From Fidelibacterota bacterium (GTDB lineage: Bacteria; Pseudomonadota; Alphaproteobacteria; Rhodospirillales; Rhodospirillaceae): a stretch of 64,000 bases of DNA. The notes beneath the pieces were generated by a model. It was not told the origin of the DNA. It was given only the letters and a program-made list of their open reading frames with translations, and did not search any database. Made by a program: the position numbers and the translations under genes. Where the stretch lies: NCBI GenBank assembly GCA_947476275.1, contig CANJPQ010000009.1, positions 1 to 64,000 on the forward strand. Reading direction: 5' to 3'. Shown here in pieces: positions 56,084 to 63,550 of the stretch (the stretch's first letter is position 1; each line of letters starts with the position of its first letter).

Positions 56084-57828
56084 TCCGGCGCGTAATGGGT
56101 TTTCAGCGACGAGACTAGATCTTCGAACGCGATGGTCTGCACGCGCGGATCTGTCTTGCGCACCATGCCGGCGTCGGGGTCGGTGATCACGTTGATGACC
56201 GTGGTGCCTTCGGATGCGAGGGCGCGTTGGATCGCCGGGGAAATATCAGCGGGATTTTCCACGCGCACGCCGTGGGCGCCGTAAGCCTGGCCGATGAGGT
56301 GATAATCGCAGTGGCCAAGTTCGCAATTGATATGCGTGCCCATGTTCTTGATCTGGCCGTGCTTCTCCGTGCCCCAGCCGGCGTCGTTGGAGATCAGGCA
56401 GACGATCTTCAGGCCCGCCAAGGTCGCCGCATTGAATTCCGATGGATAGAACCCGAACGCGCCGTCGCCGGTGACGAGCACCACGGGGCGCACCGGCGTG
56501 CCGTTCGCCGCTGCTTCTTCCTTCATGGCCGCAGCGGCGCCGATCGCGAGCGGCGTGCCGACACCCATGGAGCCGAACGGGTAGTGGTCCATATACGCGC
56601 GTTCGCCGCGAATGCGGAGAATGGCATGGGCCCAATTCTGGATATCCGCGCCGTCGCCGGCGTAGATCGCGTTCGCTGGCATTTGCGTCATGAGGTCGCG
56701 CATCATGCGGTAGGGGTGGATGGGTGCGGCCGGTTCATTGCCGAGTTCGGCGATGCGGGCCTGGCGCACCTTCATGCCGTCGTTCACCCACGCCGTGCTC
56801 AACGCCTTCATGCCGCGAGCGGCGAGGGCCGCATCGAGCTTCTCAACGAACAGGCGGGCATCGGCGACGATCGGGAGATCGGGCACACGATTACGACCCA
56901 GTTCCTCGCCGTGCACGTCGACCTGAATGAACTTCGCTGTGTTGGAGAACCGCGGCGGCAAGCCGTAGCCGAAGCGTTGGGTGAAGCGCAGGCCGAGCGC
57001 CAGCACGACGTCGGCCTGTTTTGCCGACACTTGGGCGAGCGGCCAGGGGAAGCCGAGCTTCAGATCTTCCGGCACGAGGCCGCGACCCAGGGCGTTCGCG
57101 AGGACCGGAATGCCGTAACGGGCGGCAAGCGCGCGCAACGCCGGACCCGCGCCCGACAAAGCGGCGCCGGTGCCGGCGAGGATCATCGGCCGCTGTGCGC
57201 CGGCGATCATGTCGGCCGCGCGGGCGACGGCGTCGTCGTTCGGTTCCGGCGGAAGCGGCAGGGCGAGAGATCTGCTGCTGCGCTCTGCGACCTCCGCGGT
57301 TTGCGCTTCCATGCCGCTGGGGATCCCGAGCACCGCCACACCGGGGCGGCCCGATAGCGCGTGACGCGCGGCGACGTGGATGTATTCCTCCAGCCGGTTC
57401 ACATCCGGAACGGTGCGCGCCCACTTCACATAGGGTGCGACCATGTCGAGGCTGTCGGGCTTCTCGCCCGCCGCTTCGATCTGCGACGGCGCGGTAGTGG
57501 ACACCAGGACCAGGACCGGCGAGCACGCCGCTTGCGCGGTGCAGAAGCCGGTCATGGCATTCGGGATGCCTTGTTCACCGACGATCATGGCGATGCCGAG
57601 CTTGCCGGAGGCGCGGGCGTAGCCGTCGGCCTCAAGCACCGTGGCGGCCTCGTGGCGCCCGGAGATGAACGTCCACGGATGCTGCGCCTTGTGCTTCTCC
57701 ATGGAGAGCAACAGATGCGCATGCGCGGTGCCGGCGAGCGCGAAGCAGGTGTGGACGCCATAGTGCTGCAGCGCGCGATTGATCACGTCGCCGCCGGTCA
57801 TTTTGTTGGTGGGGGTCATGAGATGCAT
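56074..57828 (-). CDS. thiamine diphosphate-dependent enzyme (acetolactate synthase/decarboxylase-like)
   Basis: This 584-aa enzyme has the three ThDP-family domains: N-terminal Pyr domain with the catalytic Glu60 (ISGRHEAATVLEADGYARA), a central domain, and the C-terminal PP domain with the metal site LVTGDGAFGF (454-457) to SNDAG (about 480). It is about the length of ALS and benzoylformate or oxalyl-CoA decarboxylases, but nothing fixes the substrate, and no small ALS subunit is near. Starts at 57828 or 57819. It lies 185 nt before the M24 peptidase and zinc alcohol dehydrogenase, suggesting a common catabolic role. Confidence 0.78.
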   Translation of the reverse strand: MHLMTPTNKMTGGDVINRALQHYGVHTCFALAGTAHAHLLLSMEKHKAQHPWTFISGRHEAATVLEADGYARASGKLGIAMIVGEQGIPNAMTGFCTAQAACSPVLVLVSTTAPSQIEAAGEKPDSLDMVAPYVKWARTVPDVNRLEEYIHVAARHALSGRPGVAVLGIPSGMEAQTAEVAERSSRSLALPLPPEPNDDAVARAADMIAGAQRPMILAGTGAALSGAGPALRALAARYGIPVLANALGRGLVPEDLKLGFPWPLAQVSAKQADVVLALGLRFTQRFGYGLPPRFSNTAKFIQVDVHGEELGRNRVPDLPIVADARLFVEKLDAALAARGMKALSTAWVNDGMKVRQARIAELGNEPAAPIHPYRMMRDLMTQMPANAIYAGDGADIQNWAHAILRIRGERAYMDHYPFGSMGVGTPLAIGAAAAMKEEAAANGTPVRPVVLVTGDGAFGFYPSEFNAATLAGLKIVCLISNDAGWGTEKHGQIKNMGTHINCELGHCDYHLIGQAYGAHGVRVENPADISPAIQRALASEGTTVINVITDPDAGMVRKTDPRVQTIAFEDLVSSLKTHYAPDVA

Positions 57829-57849
57829 TCCGTCCGCTGAAATCTCAAC

Positions 57850-57986
57850 CTGTCATCCCGGGCGAGCGCAGCGAGGCCCGGGATCCACTCATCAACGTGC
57901 ACCCATCACCACGGATCGCACAGTTCGTGCGCCCTGTGGAGTGGCCCCCGGATCGCGCCGCTGACGCGGCTTGTCCGGGGTGACAG
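57850..57986. repeat. palindromic intergenic repeat with inverted ends
   Basis: The element begins CTGTCATCCCGGG and ends TCCGGGGTGACAG, inverted copies with two mismatches. Inner arms pair too: CCCGGG near both GAGC and GGATCC boxes, and CCGCTGACGCGG. Such CTGTCATCCCGGG-type dispersed repeats are common between genes of alphaproteobacteria. It fills the gap between the ThDP and M24 genes. Confidence 0.6.
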
Positions 57987-58013
57987 CCTGAGCGTGGGCT
58001 GGTGCTTTGCATC

Positions 58014-59306
58014 CTACTCCGCTGCGCGGGGGACGCCGCCGGGGGTGAGCCCTTCCGGCGGGATGATGCGCAAAGACACATCGAGGGAGTTGAACGCCTC
58101 GATGCCGGTCTTGGTGACGCGCACGGTGTCTTCGAGGTGCAGGTTGCCCCAGCCGACTTCGTAGTAGGGCATGTCCAGCGTGAAGACCATGTTCTCGCGG
58201 AATTCGAATTCGCCCTGGCTGCCGGGCATCATCGGGCCGATGGGCAATGGGTGATCCGTGTGCTCGAGGCCCACGGAATGGGGCGTGCAAATGTAGAAGC
58301 CCTCGAAGCCTTTCGCCTTCACCGCATCGAGCACGGCCTTGGTGAGATCCTTGCCCTTCAGGCCGGGCTTGATCATGTCGTAGGCGACGTCGCAGCCGAA
58401 CTTCACGGCTTCGGCGCGCTTGAGCATTTCATCCGTGGGCGTGCCGCAGATCGCGAAGCGGCCGATGTCGCCGTGATAGTGCTGGTATTCGCACAGGCCG
58501 TCGAAGGTGATCAGATGATCCTTCTGGATGATGCCTTTGCGTTTGCCCATGTGGCCGTTGGACATGTAGACGGCCTTGCCGCCTTGCTTGGCGATCTCGA
58601 CGTTGTAGATCAACTCCAGTTCCGTCTGCGGCAAGCCGACGTGCAGGGAGCTGATGCATTTGTTGACCGCGATCTCGTTCATGGCCGAGGCCTTGCGCAG
58701 CAGCGCGAGTTCCGGCTCCGACTTCACCATGCGGATTTCGCGAAAGATGGTGGTCGCCTCTTTGCCCTTGAGATTCGGCAGGCCCATCTCGTTGAGCCAG
58801 GTGATCACCCGCGGATCGTCGGTGCCGACGGTGGCATTCTCAAGGCCCGCATCCTTGATCGCTTTCTTGAGCGCGTAGGTGGCGTTCACGGAATAGGTGC
58901 CGGTAAACTTTTGCGCGAACGCGAGATAGTCGCGTTCCGCCGGACCTTGATCGCCGGGCCTCACCGGCCAGCGCATGCCTTCCTGAACCGCTTCCGGCTC
59001 TTCGACATCGGGATCGAAATCGCGGCGGTCATAATAGAGCGGATGGGTGTAGGCGCAGATGTTCGGCACCCAGGTGGCGTTGGGCGTTTCGTGGAAGCGC
59101 AGCAGTTCCACTGCCGTTGCCACCAGCGCGGCGGGCGCGTCTTCCTTCCGCGGCAACACCGCGTAATTGAAGAACGTGCGCCGCATGCGCATCAACGGAC
59201 CCCAATAGTCCGTCAGGTAGTAGATGTTGATCTGGTTGACCGCGACCAGGCCATCCAGCTTGTGCTTGTCCATGATCTCGTAAGCGCGCGGCTTATTTAA
59301 AAGCAT
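58014..59306 (-). CDS. M24 family metallopeptidase (Xaa-Pro peptidase-like)
   Basis: This 430-aa protein has a creatinase-like N-terminal domain and a C-terminal pita-bread domain. Metal-ligand candidates are the aspartates of LITFDGLC and HGDIGRF, His in TPHSVGLEHTDH and the last Glu in LEDTVRVT. The first expected Glu (TIEP) is TLDM here, so one ligand may differ and the enzyme may not be a typical peptidase. It might be a related hydrolase acting with the neighbouring ThDP and dehydrogenase genes. Confidence 0.82.
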   Translation of the reverse strand: MLLNKPRAYEIMDKHKLDGLVAVNQINIYYLTDYWGPLMRMRRTFFNYAVLPRKEDAPAALVATAVELLRFHETPNATWVPNICAYTHPLYYDRRDFDPDVEEPEAVQEGMRWPVRPGDQGPAERDYLAFAQKFTGTYSVNATYALKKAIKDAGLENATVGTDDPRVITWLNEMGLPNLKGKEATTIFREIRMVKSEPELALLRKASAMNEIAVNKCISSLHVGLPQTELELIYNVEIAKQGGKAVYMSNGHMGKRKGIIQKDHLITFDGLCEYQHYHGDIGRFAICGTPTDEMLKRAEAVKFGCDVAYDMIKPGLKGKDLTKAVLDAVKAKGFEGFYICTPHSVGLEHTDHPLPIGPMMPGSQGEFEFRENMVFTLDMPYYEVGWGNLHLEDTVRVTKTGIEAFNSLDVSLRIIPPEGLTPGGVPRAAE

Positions 59307-59347
59307 GGACGGGTTCCTTTCGGGGCGCGGACTAGAAGACGTCGACT

Positions 59348-60472
59348 TTAGAAGACGATGACTTGCCGCACCGTAGCGCCGGAGGCGAGACGATCAAACG
59401 CCTCATTGATGTCGTCGAGCTTTACCTTGTCGCTCATCAAGCGATCCACCGGCAATTTACCGGCGCGGTAGAGGTCGATATAGATCGGTATATCGCGTAG
59501 GGGCACGCAGGAACCGAGATAGCTTCCCTTCAACGTGCGCTCCTCGCCGACCAACTGCACCGGCGCGAACGACATGGTCTTTTGCGGATGGGGCAGACCG
59601 GCGGTGACGGTCTCGCCGCCGCGGCGGGTGATCTTCCAGGCCAGTTCCAGCGCCGGGATCGAGCCGGCCATTTCGAAGGCGTAATCCACGCCGCCGCTGG
59701 TGATGGCCTTGATCTGCTCCGCCGCGTCGGGCGCGGTCGCATTCACCGTGTGGGTGGCGCCGAGTTGCTTGGCCAGCGCCAGCTTGTCGTCGCGTACGTC
59801 AACGGCGATCACTTGGCGCGCGCCGGCTGCCACCGCAGCGAGCAAGCTGTTCAAGCCGACGCCGCCGAGACCGATGACCGCGACGCGCGCGCCGGCCTTC
59901 ACCTTCGCCGTGTTGAAGACCGCGCCGACGCCGGTGATGACCGCGCAGCCGAACAGGGCGGCTTCCTCAAACGACAACGTCTTGTCGACCTTCACGCAGG
60001 AGTTTGCCGCGACGACCGCGTGATCGGCGAACGCCGATACGCCGAGGTGATGGTTCACATCCGTCTTGCCCTCATGCAGGCGCCGCTTGCCGGAGAGCAA
60101 GGTGCCGCTGCCGTTCGCCACCGCACCCGGTTCGCACAGGGCCGGGCGGCCTTCGGCGCAGGGGATGCAGTGGCCGCAACTGGGCACGAACACCAGGACG
60201 ACGTGATCGCCGACAGCAAGCGAATGTACGCCGCTGCCGATTTCCTTAACGATGCCGGCGGCTTCGTGGCCGATCGCCATCGGCATGGGGCGGGGCCGCG
60301 CGCCCTCGATGACGGACAGGTCGGAATGGCACAAGCCGGCCGCCTTGATCTGCACCAGCACTTCGCCCTCGCCCGGCGGATCGAGGTCCAACGTCTCGAT
60401 CTTCAGGGGCTTGCTCGTGGCGTAGGGGGCCGGGGCGCCCATTTCGTGGAGAACGGCGGCGCGAATCTTCAT
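59348..60472 (-). CDS. zinc-dependent alcohol dehydrogenase
   Basis: This 374-aa MDR-family dehydrogenase has the catalytic zinc ligands (GLCHSDL, GHEAAG), the structural-zinc cysteines (CGHCIPCAEGRPALC) and the NAD fold (VAVIGLGGVGLNSL). The length and the FGCAVITGVGAVFNTAKV segment suggest class III-like or aryl/alkyl alcohol dehydrogenases. The start at 60472 has AGGAAG upstream. The long open frame further upstream is a shadow of the EamA gene. With the ThDP and M24 genes it may form a catabolic unit. Confidence 0.9.
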   Translation of the reverse strand: MKIRAAVLHEMGAPAPYATSKPLKIETLDLDPPGEGEVLVQIKAAGLCHSDLSVIEGARPRPMPMAIGHEAAGIVKEIGSGVHSLAVGDHVVLVFVPSCGHCIPCAEGRPALCEPGAVANGSGTLLSGKRRLHEGKTDVNHHLGVSAFADHAVVAANSCVKVDKTLSFEEAALFGCAVITGVGAVFNTAKVKAGARVAVIGLGGVGLNSLLAAVAAGARQVIAVDVRDDKLALAKQLGATHTVNATAPDAAEQIKAITSGGVDYAFEMAGSIPALELAWKITRRGGETVTAGLPHPQKTMSFAPVQLVGEERTLKGSYLGSCVPLRDIPIYIDLYRAGKLPVDRLMSDKVKLDDINEAFDRLASGATVRQVIVF

Positions 60473-60553
60473 GGCTTGCTTCCTGTCTAAAGATGCCGCG
60501 GTTTTAGGACAGGCTTGCCGGCCTGTCATCCGAGACGTAAGACAGACCACATC

Positions 60554-60760
60554 ATGAGCATTGGCTGGTATTTTCTTTGTGCGATCTTTTTCCTGATCGT
60601 CATCATCCTGGCGGTGCCCAGCGATGGCGCTCAGCCTTCGGACGCTTTCCGGTCCCCGACGTCGGCGCGCCAGATGATGAACAGCCCTGATCCGACGATC
60701 AACGCCATGCCGGTCACGACCAGCGGACCCGGCAGCACCCCGAACAGCGCCCAGCCGTAG
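60554..60760 (+). CDS. possible small membrane protein, partly antisense to the EamA gene
   Basis: The ORF starts with a hydrophobic segment (IGWYFLCAIFFLIVIILAV) in the gap after the dehydrogenase, then runs antisense into the EamA 3' end. No strong ribosome binding site. The membrane segment is suggestive, but the C-terminal part is probably only a shadow. Confidence 0.25.
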   Translation: MSIGWYFLCAIFFLIVIILAVPSDGAQPSDAFRSPTSARQMMNSPDPTINAMPVTTSGPGSTPNSAQP

Positions 60761-61554
60761 AACGTGGCCCACACCAGGGCGGTGTAATCGAGCGGCGCGA
60801 GCAGCGACGCGGGCGCGTAGCGGAATGCGATGGTCAGGGCGAGATGCCCGAGGCCGGCGGCGGCGCCGGCCAGCAGCATGGCGGCCAGGATGGGCCAGGT
60901 CGGCGTAACCCACAGGAACGGCAGCGTGGCGGCGGACACGGCCAGGATGGCGAGCTGTGGGAACAGCGTGAGCGTGGTCATGGATTCCGTGCCGCTCAAG
61001 ACACGGTTGGTCACCATATAGAGCGCGTAGCCGAAGGCCGCGAAGATCGGCAGCAGCGAGATCCAGCGAAACACGTCCGTGCCGGGCTGGACGATCAGCA
61101 GCATGCCGGAAAAGCCGATGCCCACGGCGATCATGCGCCGCCAACCGACATGCTCTTTCAAAAGGGGCACGGAGAGGAGCGTCATGAACAGGGGCGCACA
61201 CATCGCAATCGCCGCCGCGTCCGCGAGATGCATGACTTCCAGCGCCAGGAACCAGCCGTAGTTCACCGCGACCAGGAGCACGCTGCGGCCGACATGGGGC
61301 CACGGGCGGCGCGTGCGCCAGCCGGCGGCCCCCTCGCTGCGCCACAGCAGCGGCACCAGGATCGCGACCGCCACCACGCCGCGGAAGAAATTCATCTCCA
61401 TCAGCGGCGCGCCCTGGAGCGCCCATTTGCCGGCGGCATCCGTGACGCACAACACAGCCGCGCCGCCGAGCATCACCAGCACCCCGAACAACCGCCGTTC
61501 GGGGTAGAGCGCACCGGCCTCCCGGATCGGCTTCGGCGGGGGTTCAATGTCCAT
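60631..61554 (-). CDS. EamA/DMT family transporter
   Basis: This 307-aa inner-membrane protein has ten predicted helices in two EamA repeats: LVMLGGAAVLCVTDAAGKWA with FFRGVVAVAILVPL, and FAAFGYALYMVTNRVLSG with LGHLALTIAFRYAPASLLAP. Members export amino acids or metabolites. The start is the ATG at 61554 (MDIEPPPKP); a GTG at 61569 is possible. It is divergent from the threonine dehydratase leader, which might hint at amino-acid export, but that is only context. Confidence 0.85.
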   Translation of the reverse strand: MDIEPPPKPIREAGALYPERRLFGVLVMLGGAAVLCVTDAAGKWALQGAPLMEMNFFRGVVAVAILVPLLWRSEGAAGWRTRRPWPHVGRSVLLVAVNYGWFLALEVMHLADAAAIAMCAPLFMTLLSVPLLKEHVGWRRMIAVGIGFSGMLLIVQPGTDVFRWISLLPIFAAFGYALYMVTNRVLSGTESMTTLTLFPQLAILAVSAATLPFLWVTPTWPILAAMLLAGAAAGLGHLALTIAFRYAPASLLAPLDYTALVWATFYGWALFGVLPGPLVVTGMALIVGSGLFIIWRADVGDRKASEG

Positions 61555-61612
61555 AACCGCTTGTGACACAGCGACTTAACGCAGTCCAGGCGGGCCGGTA
61601 CTTCACCCCACC

Positions 61613-61641
61613 TTGCCGGGGACAAGAGGTCCTGCTAAGCC
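61613..61641 (+). promoter_or_regulatory. candidate promoter of the threonine dehydratase leader
   Basis: TTGCCG (61613-61618), a 17-bp spacer and TAAGCC (61636-61641), 8 nt before the leader ATG. Weak -10, but the same spacing as at argD. Confidence 0.4.
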
Positions 61642-61649
61642 TCGGCTCC

Positions 61650-61697
61650 ATGACGCAGCGGATTATCGACGGCCGAATTACCCGCCCGATTCTCTAA
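61650..61697 (+). CDS. putative Ile/Thr/Leu-rich leader peptide
   Basis: This 15-codon ORF reads MTQRIIDGRITRPIL: four Ile, two Thr and one Leu, the substrate, product and related end product of the pathway of the downstream enzyme. No Shine-Dalgarno is seen; the ATG is 8 nt after the -10 box, so the message would be nearly leaderless. Its TAA lies in the loop of a 10-bp hairpin. This fits an ilv-type leader, although no classical terminator with T-run follows. Confidence 0.55.
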   Translation: MTQRIIDGRITRPIL

Positions 61698-61707
61698 GAG
61701 AATCGGG
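61685..61707 (+). promoter_or_regulatory. hairpin enclosing the leader peptide stop codon
   Basis: CCCGATTCTC (61685-61694) pairs perfectly with GAGAATCGGG (61698-61707); the loop TAA is the leader stop. What follows is a U/C-rich, unstructured stretch (about 61711-61740) without a T-run, so Rho-dependent control is conceivable. Confidence 0.5.
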
Positions 61708-61757
61708 TTGCCGGTATTTCGTCTGTCGTCATCTGTCCCTAAAGGACCTCCGCTGCC

Positions 61758-62987
61758 ATGAATGCTTCCAGCACACTCTCTGCCGACACCGTGAAGCGCG
61801 CTGCTGCGCGCATCAAAGGTCAGATCGTGCACACGCCTACCCTGTTCTCCGAAGCGCTGTCCCGCGCCACCGGTGCGAATGTCTTCGTCAAATACGAGAA
61901 CATGCAGCACACCGGCGCCTTTAAGGCGCGCGGCGCCATCGCCAAGCTGACGACGATGAGCGAGGCGCAGAAGAAGGCGGGTGTGATCGCCATGTCCGCC
62001 GGCAATCATGCGCAAGGTGTCGCATTCCATGCGGGCCGTCTGGGCGTGCCGGCGACCATCGTGATGCCCAAGGGCACGCCGTTCATCAAGATCCGCAGGA
62101 CCCGCGACTATGGCGCGACGGTCGTACTGGAAGGCGAAACGCTGGTGGATGCGGCGAACGCGGCCACCAAGCTTGCGGACGAACAGGGCCTGACGTTCAT
62201 CCATCCCTATGACGACGACGAAGTGATCGCCGGCCAGGGCAGCCTGGCGCTGGAGATGTTGGGCGACGTGCCCGATCTCGAGGTGATCGTGGTGCCCGTC
62301 GGCGGCGGCGGGCTGATCGCCGGCTGTGCGCTGGCGGCCAAGAGCATGAAGAACGACATCGATATCGTCGGCGTGGAGCCGGCGTTGTATCCGTCCATGA
62401 CCAATGCCCTGCAGGGCCGCCAGAAGCCGTGCGCGGGGTCGACGCTGGCCGAGGGCATCGCCGTGCGCGACATCGGCGCGAAGGCCGTCCCGATCGTGAA
62501 GGCGCTCACGCGCGCGGTGGTGACCGTGGACGAGACCAACATCGAGCGCGGCATCGCGATGTTCGCGACCTTGGGCAAGACGGTTGCGGAAGGTGCGGGG
62601 GCGGCATCGCTCTCCGCCCTGCTGGAACACCCCGACATGTTCCAGGGCCGCAACGTCGGTTTGGTGCTGTCCGGCGGCAATGTGGATGCGCGGCTGCTGT
62701 CGTCGGTGCTGATGCGCAGCCTTGTGCGCAGCGGCCAGGTGCTGACGCTGCTGATCGAGATGCCCGACAAGCCGGGCCAGCTGCATGCCATCGCCGGCAT
62801 CTGCGCGGAATTGGGGGCGAACGTGCTGGAAGTCTCCCATGGCCGTTTCGCCATGGACCTATCCGCGAGTTCAGCGCGCCTGGCGATCACCATCGAGACC
62901 CGCGACGAGGACCACGCCCGCGAGGTGATGGACTCGATCCGCGCCGCCGGCTTCAAGCTGCACGTGCGCGACCCGAACGCGCCTTGA
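61758..62987 (+). CDS. ilvA: threonine dehydratase with ACT-like domain
   Basis: This PLP enzyme deaminates threonine to 2-oxobutyrate, the first step of isoleucine synthesis. The 409-aa protein has the PLP lysine K56 (HTGAFKARGA), the phosphate loop (VPVGGGGLIAG, Gly182-185), and SAGNHAQG. A single C-terminal ACT-like domain (about residues 330-405; VLTLLIEMPDKPGQLHAIAG) suggests allosteric control. This short form is often named TdcB/IlvA in alphaproteobacteria; the Ile-rich leader favours a biosynthetic role. AGGA lies 11 nt before the ATG. Confidence 0.9.
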   Translation: MNASSTLSADTVKRAAARIKGQIVHTPTLFSEALSRATGANVFVKYENMQHTGAFKARGAIAKLTTMSEAQKKAGVIAMSAGNHAQGVAFHAGRLGVPATIVMPKGTPFIKIRRTRDYGATVVLEGETLVDAANAATKLADEQGLTFIHPYDDDEVIAGQGSLALEMLGDVPDLEVIVVPVGGGGLIAGCALAAKSMKNDIDIVGVEPALYPSMTNALQGRQKPCAGSTLAEGIAVRDIGAKAVPIVKALTRAVVTVDETNIERGIAMFATLGKTVAEGAGAASLSALLEHPDMFQGRNVGLVLSGGNVDARLLSSVLMRSLVRSGQVLTLLIEMPDKPGQLHAIAGICAELGANVLEVSHGRFAMDLSASSARLAITIETRDEDHAREVMDSIRAAGFKLHVRDPNAP

Positions 62988-62996
62988 GACGCGGCG

Positions 62997-63548
62997 CTAT
63001 TTGATAAGCCGCGACACGGCCTTGAACTGCGGTGTCCCGGCGATGTGGAGCCACTCGAACAGCACCATCTCCGTGTTCACCACGGAGATCGCGTTGTGGC
63101 GCATACGTTTGGTCGCGAGGTCGATGCTCTCGGTTTTGCGCGAGCTGACCGCGTCGGCGACGACGTAGACATCGAGCCCCATGTCCTTGAAGCCGAGCGC
63201 GCTTTGCAGCACGCAGACATGGGCCTCGATCCCCGCCACCACGAGCTGATGGCGCCCGGCCCCGGCGAGGGCACGCACGCGCGCAGCCATCGCCGGATCC
63301 GCCGCTGCGGAGAAGTGCATCTTTTCCAGCACCGGCGCATCGCCGCGGGCGTTGCCGAGACGCTCCACCGTTGCGCCGAGGCCTTTGCGGTATTGCTCCG
63401 ACACGGTGCCCGGCACCTTCAGCTCCGACGCGGCCTCGAGCAGGATGGCGCAGCGATCGAGCAGCGCGTCCTTCTCGTGCATCGCCGGAACCAGACGCTC
63501 CTGCATGTCGACCAGCAGGAACTGGGAACGGGCCGCATCCAGCAGCAC
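62997..63548 (-). CDS. isochorismatase-like hydrolase
   Basis: This 183-aa cysteine hydrolase of the YcaC-like group has Asp (LLVDMQERL), Lys (VLEKMHFSA) and Cys (IEAHVCVLQSA) in the usual triad order. Substrates of this group are mostly unknown amides. The GTG at 63548 lies 2 nt after the GST stop, so the two genes are co-transcribed. The longer open frame to 63740 is not used. Confidence 0.88.
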   Translation of the reverse strand: MLLDAARSQFLLVDMQERLVPAMHEKDALLDRCAILLEAASELKVPGTVSEQYRKGLGATVERLGNARGDAPVLEKMHFSAAADPAMAARVRALAGAGRHQLVVAGIEAHVCVLQSALGFKDMGLDVYVVADAVSSRKTESIDLATKRMRHNAISVVNTEMVLFEWLHIAGTPQFKAVSRLIK

Positions 63549-63550
63549 GG

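Noticed and set aside
61626-61749. GAGGTCCT pairing with AGGACCTC at the threonine dehydratase ribosome binding site
   Set aside because: The left partner lies upstream of the inferred transcript start, so it would not be in the RNA; eight bases can match by chance.
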